The notes under the pieces are model-generated. The model saw only the letters and a program-made list of their open reading frames with translations. It did no database searches and was not told where the DNA came from. From positions 66,568,841 through 66,632,840 of the forward strand of contig NC_092048.1 in NCBI RefSeq assembly GCF_003086295.3: a DNA stretch of 64,000 nt, given 5' to 3'. A program made the translations under genes and the position numbers. Below are positions 34,801 through 46,161 of the stretch, in pieces (position 1 is the stretch's first letter; each line of letters begins with the position of its first letter). The DNA is from Arachis hypogaea. Its lineage: Eukaryota; Streptophyta; Magnoliopsida; Fabales; Fabaceae.

Positions 34801-37800
34801 TTGTACGTTGTGCTGACCCTCGTTCTTTAAATAACGCTATCCCGAGGAGGACACCTAAAGGCGAGCCGTAATGGCCTCATCTTCGGCAGGCTCCTCCATT
34901 TTTTTTCTGGGTTTTTTCTTTTAACGTTGTGCTGACCCTCGTTCTTTAAATGACGCGTTCCTGAGGAGGACACCTAAAGGCGAGCCGTTATCGCCTCATC
35001 TTCAGCAGGCTCCTCCGTTTTTTTTCCGATTTTTTCCTTTTTTTTATACATTATGCTTACCCTCGTTCTTTAAATGACACTATCCCGAGGAGGATACCTA
35101 AAGATGAGCCGTAATGGCCTCATCTTCGGCAGGCTCCTCCGCTTTTTTTCCGGTTTTTGTTTTTGTTTTTTTTTTTACGTTGCTCTGACCCTCGTTCTTT
35201 AAATGACGCTATCCCGAGGAGGACACCTAAAGGCGAGCCGTAATGGCCTCATCTTCGGCAGGCACCTTCTTTTTTTTTTCTGGGGTTTTTTTTCTAACGT
35301 TGTGCTGACCCTCGTTCTTTAAATAATGCTATCCTGAGGAGGACACATAAGGCGAGCCGTAATCGCCTCATCTTCAGCAGGCTCCTCCGGTTTTTTTTCG
35401 GTTTTTTCCTTTTTTTTATACGTTATGCTGACCCTCGTTCTTTAAATAACGCTATCCCGAGGAGGATACCTAAAGGTGAGCTGTAATGGCCGCATCTTCA
35501 GCAGGCTCATCTATTTTTTTCTAATTTTTTCCATTTTTTTTTACGTTGTGCTGACCCTCGTTCTTTAAATGATGCTTTCCCGAGGAGGACACCTAAAGGC
35601 GAGTCGTAATGGCCTCATCTTTGGCAGGCTCCTCCGATTTTCTTTTGCAGTTTCTTTTTACGTTGTTCTAACCCTCGTTCTTTAAATGACGCTATCCCGA
35701 GGAGGACACCTAAAGGCAAGCCGTAATGGCCTCATCTTCGGCAGGCTCCTGCATTTTTTTCTTTCCGGGTTTTTTTATTATTATTATTATTTATTTTTTT
35801 ACGTTGTGCTGACCCTGATTCTTTAAAAAACGCTATCCGGAGGAGGACACCTAAACGCGAACCGTAATGGCCTCATCTTCGGCAGGCTCCTCCGGTTATT
35901 TTTTTGTACGTTGTGCTGACCCTCGTTCTTTAAATGACGCGTTCTTGAGGATGACACCTAAAGGTGAGCCGTTATCGCCTCATCTTCAACAGGCTCCTCC
36001 ATTTTTTTCTTTCCGGTTTTTATTATTATTATTATTTTTTAATTTTTTTAAGTTGTGCTGACCTTCATTCTTTAAATAACGCTATCCGGAGGAGGACACC
36101 TAAACGCGAGCCGTAATGGCCTCATCTTCGGCAGGCTCCTCTGGTTTTTTTTTTGTACGTTGTGCTGACCCTCGTTCTTTAAATGACGCTATCGCAAGGA
36201 GGACACCTAAAGGTGAGCCGTAATGGCCTCATCTTCGGCAGGCTCCTCCGTTTTTTTTTCTGGGTTTTTTTTTTTAATGTTGTGCTGACCCTCGTTCTTT
36301 AAATGACGCGTTCCTGAGGAGGACACCTAAAGGCGAGCCGTTATCGCCTCATCTTCAGCAGGCTCCTCCGTTTTTTTCCGGTTTTTTCCTTTTTTTTTTA
36401 TACGTTATGATTACCCTCGTTCTTTAAATGACGCTATCTCGAGGAGGATACCTAAAGACGAGCCGTAATGGCCTCATCTTCAGCAGGCTCCTCTATTTTT
36501 TTTTCTGATTTTTTCCGGTTTTCTTTACGTTGTGCTGACCCACGTTCTTTAAATGATGATATCCCGAGGAGGACATCTAAAGGTGAGCCGTAACGGCCTC
36601 ATCTTCGGCAGGCTCTTCCGTTTTTTTTTTCTGGGTTTTTTTTTAACATTGTGCTGACCCTCGTTCTTAAAATGACGCGTTCCTGAGGAGGACACCTAAA
36701 GGCGAGCCGTAATCGCCTCATCTTCAGCAGGCTCCTCCGTTTTTTTTTTCGGTTTTTTCCTTTTTTTTTTATACGTTATGCTTACCCTCGTTCTTTAAAT
36801 AACGCCATCCCGAGGAGGATACCTAAAGGCGAGCCGTAATGGCCTCATCTTCAGCAGGCTCCTCTATTTTTTTTCCGATTTTTTCTGTTTTTTTTTACGT
36901 TGTGCTGACCCTCGTTCTTAAAATGATGCTTTCCCGAGGAGGACACCTAAAGGCGAGTCGTAATGGCCTCATCTTTGGCAGGCTCCTCCGATTTTTTTTG
37001 CGGTTTTTTTTTACGTTGTTCTAACCCTCGTTTTTTAAATAACGCTATCCCGAGGAAGACACCTAAAGGCAAGCCGTAATGGCCTCATCTTCGGTAGGCT
37101 CCTCCATTTTTTTCTTTCCGGGTTTTTTTATTATTATTATTATTTATTTTTTTACGTTGTGCTGACCCTCATTCTTTAAATAACGCTATCTGGAGGAGGA
37201 CACCTAAACGCGAGCTGTAATGGCCTCATCTTCGGCAGGCTCCTCCGGTTTTTTTTTTGTACATTATGCTGACCCTCGTTCTTTAAATGACGCTATCCCG
37301 AGGAGGACACCTAAAGGCGAGCCGTAATGGCCTCATCTTCGGCAGGCTCCTCCGTTTTTTTTCTGGGTTTTTTTTTAACGTTGCGCTGACCCTCGTTCTT
37401 TAACTGACGCGTTCTTGCGGATGACACGTAAAGGCGAGCCGTTATCGCCTCATCTTCAACACGCTCCTCCATTTTTTTCTTTCCGGTTTTTATTATTATT
37501 ATTATTTTTTAATTTTTTTAAGTTGTGCTGACCCTCATTTTTTAAATAACGCTATCCGGAGGAGGACACCTAAACGCGACCTGTAATGGCCTCATCTTCG
37601 GCAGGCTCCTCTGGTTTTTTTTTTTTGTACGTTGTGCTGACCCTCGTTCTTTAAATGAAGCTATCCCGAGGAGGACACCTAAAGGCGAGCCGTAATGGCC
37701 TCAACTTCGGCAGGCTCCTCCGTTTTTTTTCTGGGTTTTTTTTTTAACGTTGTGCTGACCCTCGTTCTTTAAATGACGCGTTCCTGAGGAGGACACCTAA

Positions 37801-39833
37801 AGGCGAGCCGTTATCGCCTCATCTTCAGCAGGCTCCTCCATTTTTTTTCCGATTTTTTCCTTTTTTTATACGTTATGATTACCCTCGTTCTTTAAATGAC
37901 GCTATCCCGAGGAGGATACCTAAAGACGAGCCGTAATGGCCTCATCTTCAGCAGGCTCCTCTATTTTTTTTTCCGATTTTTTTTACGTTGTGCTGACCCA
38001 CGTTCTTTAAATGATGATATCCCGAGGAGGACACCTAAAGGTGAGCCGTAATGGCCTCATCTTCGGCAGGATCCTCCGTTTTTTTTTCTGGGTTTTTTTT
38101 TTTAACATTGTGCTAACCCTCGTTCTTTAAATGACGCGTTCCTAAGGAAGAAACCTAAAGGCAAGCCGTAATCGCCTCATCTTCAACAGGCTCCTCCGTT
38201 TTTTCCGCTTTTTTCCTTTTTTTCTATACGTTATGCTTACCCTCGTTCTTTAAATGACGCTATCCCGAGGAGGATACCTAAAGGCGAGCCGTAATGGCCT
38301 CATCTTCAGCAGGCTCCTCTATTTTTTTCCGATTTTTTCTGTTTTTTTTTACGTTGTGCTGACCCTCGTTCTTTAAATGATGATATCCCGAGGAGGACAC
38401 CTAAAGGCGAGTCGTAATGGCCTCATCTTCGACAGGCTCCTCCGATTTTTTTTTTTTTGCGGTTTTTTTTTACGTTGGGCTGACCCTCGTTCTTTAAATG
38501 ACGCTATCCCGAGGAGGACACCTAAAGGCGAGCCGTAATGGCCTCATCTTCGGCAGGCTCCTCCATTTTTTTCTTTCTGGGTTTTTTTTTTTTTTTTACG
38601 TTGTGCTGACCCTCATTCTTTAAATAACGCTATCTTGAGGAGGACACCTAAAGGCGAGCCGTAATGGCCTCATCTTCGGCAGGCTCCTCCGTTTTTTTTC
38701 TGGGTTTTTTTTAACGTTGTGCTGACCCTCGTTCTTTAAATGACGCGTTCCTAAGGAGGACACCTAAAGGCGAGCCGTAATCGCCGCATCTTCAGCAGGA
38801 TCCGATGTTTTTTTTCCGGTTTTTTCCTTTTTTTTATACGTTATGCTTACCCTCGTTCTTTAAATGACGCTATCCCGAGGAGGATACCTAAAGGCGAGCC
38901 GTAATGGCCTCATCTTCAGCAGGCTCCTCTATTTTTTTCCAGTTTTTTCCTTTTTTTTACGTTGTGCTGACCCTCGTTCTTTAAATGATGCTATCTCGAG
39001 GTAGACACCTAAAGGCGTGCCGTAATGGCCTCATCTTCAGCAAGCTCCTCCGGTTTTTTTTTTCCGGTTTTTTATTTTACGTTGTTCTAACCTTCGTTCT
39101 TTAAATGACGCTATCTCGAGGAGGGCAACTATAGGCGAGCTGTAATGGCCTCATCTTCGGCAGGCTCCTTCGGTTTTTTCCGGTTTTTCTTTTTGTTTTT
39201 TTTTACGTTGCTCTGACCCTCGTTCTTTAAATGACGCTATCCCGAGGAGGACACCTAAAGGCGACCCGTAATGGCCTCATCTTCGGCAGGCACCTTCTTT
39301 TTTTTTCTGGGTTTTTTTTTAACGTTGTGCTCCTCGTTCTTTAAATGATGCTATCCCGAGGAGGACACCTAAAGGCGAGTCATAATGGCCTCATCTTCCG
39401 CAGGCTCCTCCGATTTTTTTTTTGCGGTTTTTTTTACGTTGTGCTGACCCTCGTTCTTTAAATGACGCTATCCCAAGGAGGACACCTAAAGGCGAGCCAT
39501 AATGACCTCATCTTCGGCAGGCTCCTCCATTTTTTTCTTTCCGGGTTTTTTTTTTTTTTTTTTTTACGTTGTGCTGACCCTCATTCTTTAAATAACGCTA
39601 TCCTGAGGAGGACACCTAAGGGCGAGCCGTAATGGCCTCATCTTCGGTAGGCTCCTCCGGTTTTTTTTTGTACGTTGTGCTGACCCTCGTTCTTTAAATG
39701 ACGTTATCCCGAGGAGGACACCTAAAGGCGAGCCGTAATGGCCTCATCTTTGGCAGGCTCCTCCATTTTTTTCTGGGTTTTTTTTAACGTTGTGCTGACC
39801 CTCGTTCTTTAAATGACGCGATCCTGAGGAGGA

Positions 39834-39838
39834 CACCT
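39834..39838 (+). repeat. Target site duplication CACCT, left copy (E2)
   Basis: Five bases before the E2 5' LTR, repeated exactly at 50286-50290. Confidence 0.93.
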
Positions 39839-41381
39839 TGATGAGTGGATAATTTATACGCTTTTTGGCATTATTTTTACATAGTTTTTAGTATGATTTA
39901 GTTGGTTTTTAGTATATTTTTATTAGTTTTTAATTAAAAATCACATTTCTGGACTTTACTATGAGTTTGTGTATTTTTCTGTGATTTTAGGTATTTTCTG
40001 GCTGAAATTGAGGGAGCTGAGCAAATATCTGATTCAGGCTGAAAAAGGATTGCTGATGCTGTTGGATTCTGACCTCCCTGCACTCAAAGTAGATTTTCTG
40101 GAGCTACATAACTCCAAATAGCGCGCTCTCAATTGCGTTGGAAGGTAGACATCCAGGGCTTTCCAGCAATATATAATAGTCTATACGCTGCTCAAGGATA
40201 GATAACGTAAACTGGCGTTCAACGCCAGTTCCATGTTGCAGTCTAGCGTCCAGCGCCAGAAACAAGTTACAAGTTGGAGTTCAACGCCAGAAACAGGTTA
40301 TAACCTGGCGTTGAACGCCCAAAACAGCCCAGGCACGTGAGAAGCTTAAGTCTCAGCCCCAGCACACACCAAGTGGGCCCCATAAGTGGATTTCTGCACT
40401 ATCTATCATAGTTTACTCATTTTCTGTAAACTTAGGTTACTAGTTTAGTATTTAAACAACTTTTAGAGATTTATTTTGCATCTCTTGACATTTTTAGATC
40501 TGAATTTTATACTCTTTGACGGCATGAGTCTCTAAACCCCATTGTTGGGGGTGAGGAGCTCTGCAGCGTCCCGATGAATTAATGCAATTATCTCTGTTTT
40601 CTATTCAAACACGCTTGTTCCTATCTAAGATGTTCGTTCGCGCTTCACTATGAAGAAGGTGATGATCCATGACACTCATCACCTTCCTCAATCCATGAAC
40701 GTGTGTCTGACAACCACCTCTGTTCTATATTAGATTGAATGAGTATCTCTTAGATTCCGTAATCAGAATCTTCGTGGTATAAGCTAGAATTAATGGCGGC
40801 ATTCATGAGAATCCGGAAAGTCAAACCTTGTCTGGGATTTTTCGAGTAGGATTCAAGGATTGAATGACTGTGACTAACTTCAAACTCGCGATTGTTGGGC
40901 GTAGTGACAGACGCAAAAGAATCAATGGATTCTATTCTGACATGATCGAGAACCAACAGATGATTAGCCGTTCTGTGACAGAGCATTTAGACCATTTTCA
41001 CTGACAGGATGGGAAGTAGCCATTGACAACGGTGACACCCTACATACAGCTTGCCATGGAAGGCGCCTTGCGTGTGTGAAGAGGAGTACAAGAGAAAAGC
41101 TGAAATAAAGAGGACAAAGCATCTCCAAAACCCCAACATATTCTCCATTATTGAGTAACAACAATTTATTTTATGCCCTTTGACTTTTTACAATTAAAAC
41201 TAAGAATTATTATTGATCTTATATCCTGACTAAGAGTTACAAGATAACTATAGCTTGCTTCAAGCCAACAATCTCCGTGGGATTCGACCCTTACTCACGT
41301 AAGGTATTACTTGGACGACCCAGTGCACTTGCTGGTTAGTGGTACGAGTTGTGAAAAGTGTGATTCACAATTCGTGCACCA
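39839..41381 (+). repeat. E2 5' LTR
   Basis: Opens TGATGAGTGG and closes GTGCACCA, 1543 bp. Contains four 31-bp palindromic units (40212-40321) and a diverged U5-end block (41271-41340, ATCTCCGTGGGATTCGACC). Antisense open frames at 40750-41164 repeat in the 3' LTR and show no domain. Confidence 0.93.
40212..40321 (+). repeat. 31-bp palindromic repeat, LTR array (4 units)
   Basis: Units start at 40212, 40243, 40274 and 40305, exactly 31 bp apart. The first is CTGGCGTTCAACGCCAG, with 8-bp arms. The others carry changes in one arm. The spacer resembles AAACAAGTTACAAGT. The same units occur in the 3' LTR from 49115. Confidence 0.88.
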
Positions 41382-41387
41382 AGACTT

Positions 41388-41405
41388 TGGCGCCGTTGCT
41401 GGGGA
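41388..41405 (+). other. Primer-binding site (tRNA-Asp type), E2
   Basis: TGGCGCCGTTGCTGGGGA, 6 bases after the LTR. One base differs (T for C) from the site in E1 and E3. Confidence 0.85.
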
Positions 41406-41850
41406 TTGTTGAGTTTGAACAACTGATGGTTCATCCTATTGCTTAGATTAGGAAAATTTTGTCTTTTGGGTCAGAGTCTTTTACTTTCTTTTCAAAAAAA
41501 TCTTTCAAAAATTTTTGTTTTTCTTTATTAATCTATAATTTATCTTTGAGTCTTTTATTATTGTTCTTGTTAGAATTTTAGAATCCTTATTTTCTTTTTC
41601 AAAATTTTTTTCGAAATTTTATTTTTCTTTTACTAATAATTGAATTTTTCTGTTTGAGTTTAGTTTCATATTTTAAGTTTGGTGTCAATTGCATATTTTA
41701 TATTTTCCTTTAAATTTTCGAATTTGTGTTCTTTGTTTTTCCTGGATCTTCAAGTTGTTCTTGTTTATTTTTCTTGTTTGATCTTTAGTTTTTCTTGTTC
41801 TGTTTCTTTTCTTGTTTTTCTTGTGCCTTTTCAAAACAAGTGTTACATTT

Positions 41851-41900
41851 ACAGCCCAATTGGCTAGAGCGTTGGTCTATGTTCTTGGTAATTGGGTTTC
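41851..41900 (+). other. tRNA 5'-half-like sequence in E2 leader
   Basis: CAGCCCAATTGG (41852-41863) matches the tRNA A-box pattern except at its first base. It is followed by CTAGAGCGTTGGTCTATG, laid out like a D-arm running into an anticodon arm. One D-stem pair is broken and there is no B-box, so this is not a functional tRNA gene. Confidence 0.3.
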
Positions 41901-42435
41901 TTCTTTTTAAAATATTTTTTTAAAATAATTTTTCTTTGATTAAATCTTGTGCCAAACTTTAAGTTTGGTGTTTTCTTGTTAATCTTCTATAATTTTCGAA
42001 AATTTTATTGAGGTTTTCTAAAAATTTTAAGTTTGGTGTTCTTTCTTCATGTTCTTATGTTCTTATGAGTCTTCAAAGTGTTCTTGAGTCTTTCTTGTGT
42101 TTTGATCTTAAAATTTTTAAGTTTGGTGTTCCTTGGTGTTTTCCCTCCAAAATTTTCGAAAACAAGGAGCATTAGATCTAAAAATTTTAAGTTGTGTGTC
42201 TTTTGTGTGTTTTTCTCTTTCATCATAAAATTCAAAAATAAAAAAATATATATTTTCTAACTATTTTTAAGCAAATATTTCGAAATTTTTTTCTTAAAAT
42301 TCAGATTTCAGTTTCAAAATTTTATCTTATCTTAGTTTTAAAAAAAAATTCAGAATTCAAATCTTTTTCAAAAAAAATTCATATCTTTTTCAAAATCTTA
42401 TCTTATTTCAAATTCAAATTTCAATTTTCAACTTC

Positions 42436-42477
42436 CAAAATTCAAAATTCAAAATTCAAAATTCAAAATTCAAAATT
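42436..42477 (+). repeat. CAAAATT simple repeat
   Basis: Six consecutive 7-bp CAAAATT units in the AT-rich leader of E2. Confidence 0.9.
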
Positions 42478-42806
42478 TCAATTTTTAAAATTTAATTTTC
42501 AAACTTAAAAATCAAATCTTTTCAAAATTTAAATCTCTTTCAAATCCTTATCTTATATTGTTGACTTTTTCAAAATTCAAAATTCAAATTTTCAAATTTT
42601 AAAATTTGAATTTCAAATTTCAAAAATTTAAAAATTCAAATTTTAATTTTCAAATCTAAAATTTAAATTTCAAAACTTCCTAACCACTTTCTCTCTCTTC
42701 ATTTTTCGAAAATCCTTACCCCTTATTCTTCAAATCTTTTTAATTAATTAATTATTTTAGTTTTCAATTTCCTTTTAATTTCTAAACTTATATTCGAATT
42801 TTTACT

Positions 42807-42833
42807 TATTTTATTTTATTTTATTTTATTTTA
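42807..42833 (+). repeat. ATTTT simple repeat
   Basis: Five consecutive ATTTT units about 55 bp upstream of the gag start codon. Confidence 0.85.
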
Positions 42834-42889
42834 ATTTCGGTTTTCAAAAAAAAAATATTTACAATCCACATCATCTCCCTTTCTCCATC

Positions 42890-43660
42890 ATGGACCTAAG
42901 TGGAAATGAACAGTCCAGAAGGACTCTGGGGTCATATGCTAACCCCACTACTGCTTCATATGGGAGTAGTATCTGTATACCCTCCATTGGAGTCAGTATC
43001 TTTGAGTTGAATCCTCAGCTCATTATCATGGTGCAGTAGAGTTGCCAATATTCCGGTCTTCCACAGGAAGAACCTACAGAGTTTCTAGCACAGTTTTTAC
43101 AAATTGCTGACACAGTACATGATAAGGAAGTAGATCAGGATGTCTACAGATTATTACTGTTTCCATTTGCTGTAAAAGATCAAGCTAAGAGGTGGTTAAA
43201 TAACCAACCTAAAGCTAGCATAAGGACATGGAAACAGCTGACAGAAAAATTCCTGAATCAATACTTCCCTCCAAAACAGATGACACAGCTAAGGCTGGAC
43301 ATCCAAGGCTTTAAACAAGGAGATAATGAATCTCTTTATGATGCCCGGGAGAGATACAGAGAGATGCTAAGAAAATGCCCCTCTGAAATGTTTTCAGAAT
43401 GGGTGCAATTAGACATCTTCTATTATGGGCTTACAGAGAATGCTCAGATTTCTCTAGACCACTCAGCTGGTGGATCTATACATATGAGAAAAACAATTGA
43501 AGAAGCTCAAGAGCTCATTGATACAGTTTCCAGAAATCAGCATCTGTACCTAAGCAGTGAATCTTCCATGAAAGAAGAGGCTAAAACAGTAACTGCTAAA
43601 CTCAGTCCTGCAGAACAAATTACAGAATTCAATCAGCAATTAGACTTTCTAACAAAATAG
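42890..43660 (+). pseudogene. gag: Gag, N-terminal and central part (E2)
   Basis: Frame from ATG 42890 (MDLSGNEQSR). Gag forms the particle that packages element RNA. After 49 codons a TAG (43037) interrupts it. The frame continues with the hydrophobic, tryptophan-containing core typical of retrotransposon Gag (EEPTEFLAQFLQI, FPFAVKDQAKRWL, FLNQYFPP, then the ARERYREML helix) to a second TAG at 43658. Sequence on both sides of each stop is in the same frame, so these are nonsense mutations and not real ends. No CCHC zinc knuckle is visible. The start is the first ATG after the AT-rich leader, in frame with the domain. Confidence 0.85.
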
Positions 43661-43696
43661 CTGGCTGAATTCAAGGAGATACTACAAGACACAAGA

Positions 43697-45235
43697 ATGG
43701 CTAATCTAAATATGGAAGTACAGTTGAAGCAAACAGAACAGCAGTTATCAAAACAAATAACAGAAGAGTGCCAAGCAGTTCAATTAAGAAGTGGGAAAAC
43801 ATTAAATACCTCACTTCAAGGCAGCAGAAAGCCAAGAAATGAACAACCAGCTATCCAAAATCCCTCTGAGGACAGTAAGAGCCCAGAGAGGAATAACTCT
43901 GGCGTTCAAACGCCAGAAACAGGCAAAGAGTTGGCGTCAAACGCCCAATGGAAGCTCAGTTCTGGCGTTCAAACGCCAGGAACAAGTAAGGAGTTGGCGT
44001 CCAACGCCACTCCAGCTTCCAACCCTGGCTTTCAAATGCCAGTAAGGGATCAGACACCTGCAAGTGCTGATAATAAATCCCTCAAGAAGGCTTTTCAACC
44101 TACCTCTGTAGGAAATAAACCTGCAGCAACTAAGGTTGAGGAATACAAAGCCAAGATGCCTTATCCTCAAAAACTCCGTAAAGAGGAGCAGGATAAGCAA
44201 TTTGCCCGCTTTGCAGACTATCTCAGGACTCTTGAAATAAAGATTCCGTTTGTAGAGGCACTTGAGCAAATACCCTCTTATGCCAAGTTCATGAAAGATA
44301 TCTTGAGTCATAAGAAGGATTGGAGAGAAACTGAAAGAATTCTCCTCACTGAAGAATGCAGTGCAGTCATTCTGAAAAGCTTCCCAGAAAAGCTTAAAGA
44401 TCCCGGGAGCTTTATGATACCATGCATATTAGAGGGTAACTGCACCAAGACAGTTCTATGTGATCTTGGGACAAGCATCAACCTAATCCCTGCATCCACC
44501 ATCAGAAAGCTTGGCTTGACTGAAGAGGTCAAACCAACCCGGATCTGTCTTCAACTTGCTGATGGCTCCATTAAATACCCATCAGGCATAATTGAGGACA
44601 TGATTGTCAAGGTTGGGCCATTTGCCTTCCCTACTGACTTTGTAGTGCTGGAAATGGAGGAGCACAAGAGTGCAAATCTCATTCTAGGAAGACCATTCCT
44701 AGCAACTGGACGAACCCTCATTGACGTCCAAAAAGGGGAGATAACCCTGAGAGTCAACGAGGATGAGTTTAAGTTGAATGTTGTCAAAGCTATGCAACAT
44801 CCAGACACATCAGACGACTTCCTGGGCGTTGATATTATTGACTCCCTGGTGGAAGAGGTCAATATGACTGAGAGTCTCGAATCAGAGCTAGAGGACATTT
44901 TTAAAGATGTTCAGCCTGATCTGGAGGAACCAGAGGAAATAAAAGAACCTCTGAAAACTCCTCAGGAAGAGGAGAAACCTCCTAAACCCGAGCTCAAACC
45001 ACTACCACCATCCCTGAAATATTTATTTCTGGGAGAAGGTGACACTTTTCCTGTAATCATAAGCTCTGCTTTAGGGCCACAGGAAGAGAAAGCACTAATT
45101 CAGGTGCTAAGGACACACAAGACAGCTCTTGGGTGGTCCATAAGTGATCTTAAGGGCATTAGCCCAGCCAGATGCATGCACAAGATCCTATGGAGGATGA
45201 TGCTAAGCCAGTGGTTCAACGACAGAGGCGGCTAA
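43697..45235 (+). pseudogene. Gag C-terminus plus aspartic protease (E2)
   Basis: A 512-codon frame in phase with the upstream gag frame, so part of the same polyprotein. Residues about 36-150 form a low-complexity linker with QLRSGKTL and five palindrome-encoded repeats (GVQTP, ELASNA). Residues about 160-235 hold the Athila-type segment with EALEQIPSYAKFMKDIL and LTEECSAVIL. Residues about 243-345 are the protease, with active-site DLGTS at 256-260 and ILGRPFLA further on. An acidic, proline-rich linker and the start of the reverse transcriptase follow (ALGWSISDLKGISPARCMH). The true frame is lost near 45190 by a one-base change, after which the last 15 or so codons are out of frame. Confidence 0.88.
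43899..44042 (+). repeat. 31-bp palindromic repeat inside gag (5 units)
   Basis: Units start at 43899, 43931, 43962, 43994 and 44025, spaced 31-32 bp. The first and third are CTGGCGTTCAAACGCCAG. They are translated, giving SGVQTP-type and ELASNA-type peptides. Same motif and period as in the LTRs and the 3' region. Confidence 0.88.
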
Positions 45236-46143
45236 ATCCCGCCATGAAGGAGGTGGTGCAGAAAGAGGTCACTAAGTTACTAGAGGCTGGGATTATCTAT
45301 CCTATTTTTGATAGCCCCTGGGTGAGCCCTGTCCATGTTGTCCCTAAAAAGGGAGGAATGACAGTGGTTCATAATGAAAAGAATGAACTGGTTCCTACAA
45401 GAACAGTTACAGGGTGGCGTATGTGTATTGACTACAGAAGGCTTAATACAGCCACCAGGAAGGATCATTTTCCTTTACCATTCATAGACCAGATGCTAGA
45501 GAGACTAGCAGGTCATGAATATTACTGCTTTTTGGATGGCTATTCAGGTTACAACCAAATTGCAGTAGATCCTCAGGACCAAGAGAAAACAGCATTCACA
45601 TGTCCTTCTGGAGTGTTTGCCTACAGAAGGATGCCTTTTGGTCTGTGTAATGCACCTGCAACCTTTCAGAGGTGCATGCTCTCTATCTTCTCTGATATGG
45701 TAGAGAAGTTTCTGGAAGTCTTCATGGATGACTTTTCAATATTTGGAGACTCATTCAGCTCCTGCCTTAACCATTTAGCACTTGTTCTAAAAAGATGCCA
45801 AGATACCAACCTAGTTTTAAACTGGAAAAAATGTCACTTTATGGTGACTGAAGGGATTGTCCTTGGGCATAAAATTTCAAATAAGGAAATAGAGGTGGAT
45901 CAAGCTAAAGTTGAAGTAATTGAAAAATTACCACCACCTACCAATGTTAAGGCAATCAAAAGCTTTCTGGGGCATGCAAGATTCTATAGGAGGTTTATAA
46001 AGGATTTTTCAAAAATTGCAAAACCTCTGAGCAATCTGCTAGCTGCTGACACACCATTTGTGTTTGACACAAAGTGTCTGCAGGCGTTTGAGACCCTGAA
46101 AGCTAAGTTGGTCACAACACCAGTTATTTCTGCACCAGACTAG
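45172..46143 (+). pseudogene. Reverse transcriptase domain (E2)
   Basis: Frame shifted relative to gag-protease; the frame break lies near 45190. It contains the RNA-dependent DNA polymerase core: IDYRRLN at residues 86-92, LDGYSGYNQI near 120, MPFGLCNAPATFQ from 154, and the catalytic FMDD at 184-187. The thumb and connection follow (GHKISNKEIEVDQAKVE, FLGHARFYRRFIKDFSKI). All catalytic motifs look intact. The frame ends at a TAG (46141) directly after ISAPD, in a position where the related family reads through into RNase H. The ATG at 45172 is only the first ATG in this frame, not a true start. Confidence 0.93.
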
Positions 46144-46161
46144 ACATTACCATTCGAACTA

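Larger units (their letters stand above)
28828..39838 (+). repeat. Satellite array, central-right block
   Basis: About 11 kb of the same satellite, same orientation. It starts at the GACAC duplication and runs up to E2. Distinct from the left block in carrying many monomers with ATT or TTA runs in the T-rich part, and GACGCGTTCCTGAGG and GGAGGAGGACACCTAAACGC subtypes. Larger repeats: a monomer group at 31327 recurs at 33043 (1716 bp) and 35867 (2824 bp further). The segment near 30.2-31.5 kb recurs near 34.8-36.1 kb (4540 bp). No gene. Confidence 0.96.
41406..42889 (+). other. E2 untranslated leader, AT-rich
   Basis: About 1.5 kb between the primer-binding site and the gag ATG, dominated by T-rich and AAATTC-rich sequence. 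AAGTTTGGTGTT or a near match occurs at 41675, 41961, 42029, 42119 and 42189. A tRNA-like fragment lies at 41851-41900 and two simple repeats near 42436 and 42807. Frames of about 60 codons here are low-complexity and not supported as genes. Confidence 0.8.

Noticed and set aside
40750..41164. Antisense frames in the E2 LTRs (also 49687-50065).
   Set aside because: Both LTR copies differ in frame length because of indels. No domain, and the region is LTR control sequence.
43937..44898. Antisense frames opposite gag-protease.
   Set aside because: Shadows of the sense coding sequence, which has clear Gag and protease motifs.
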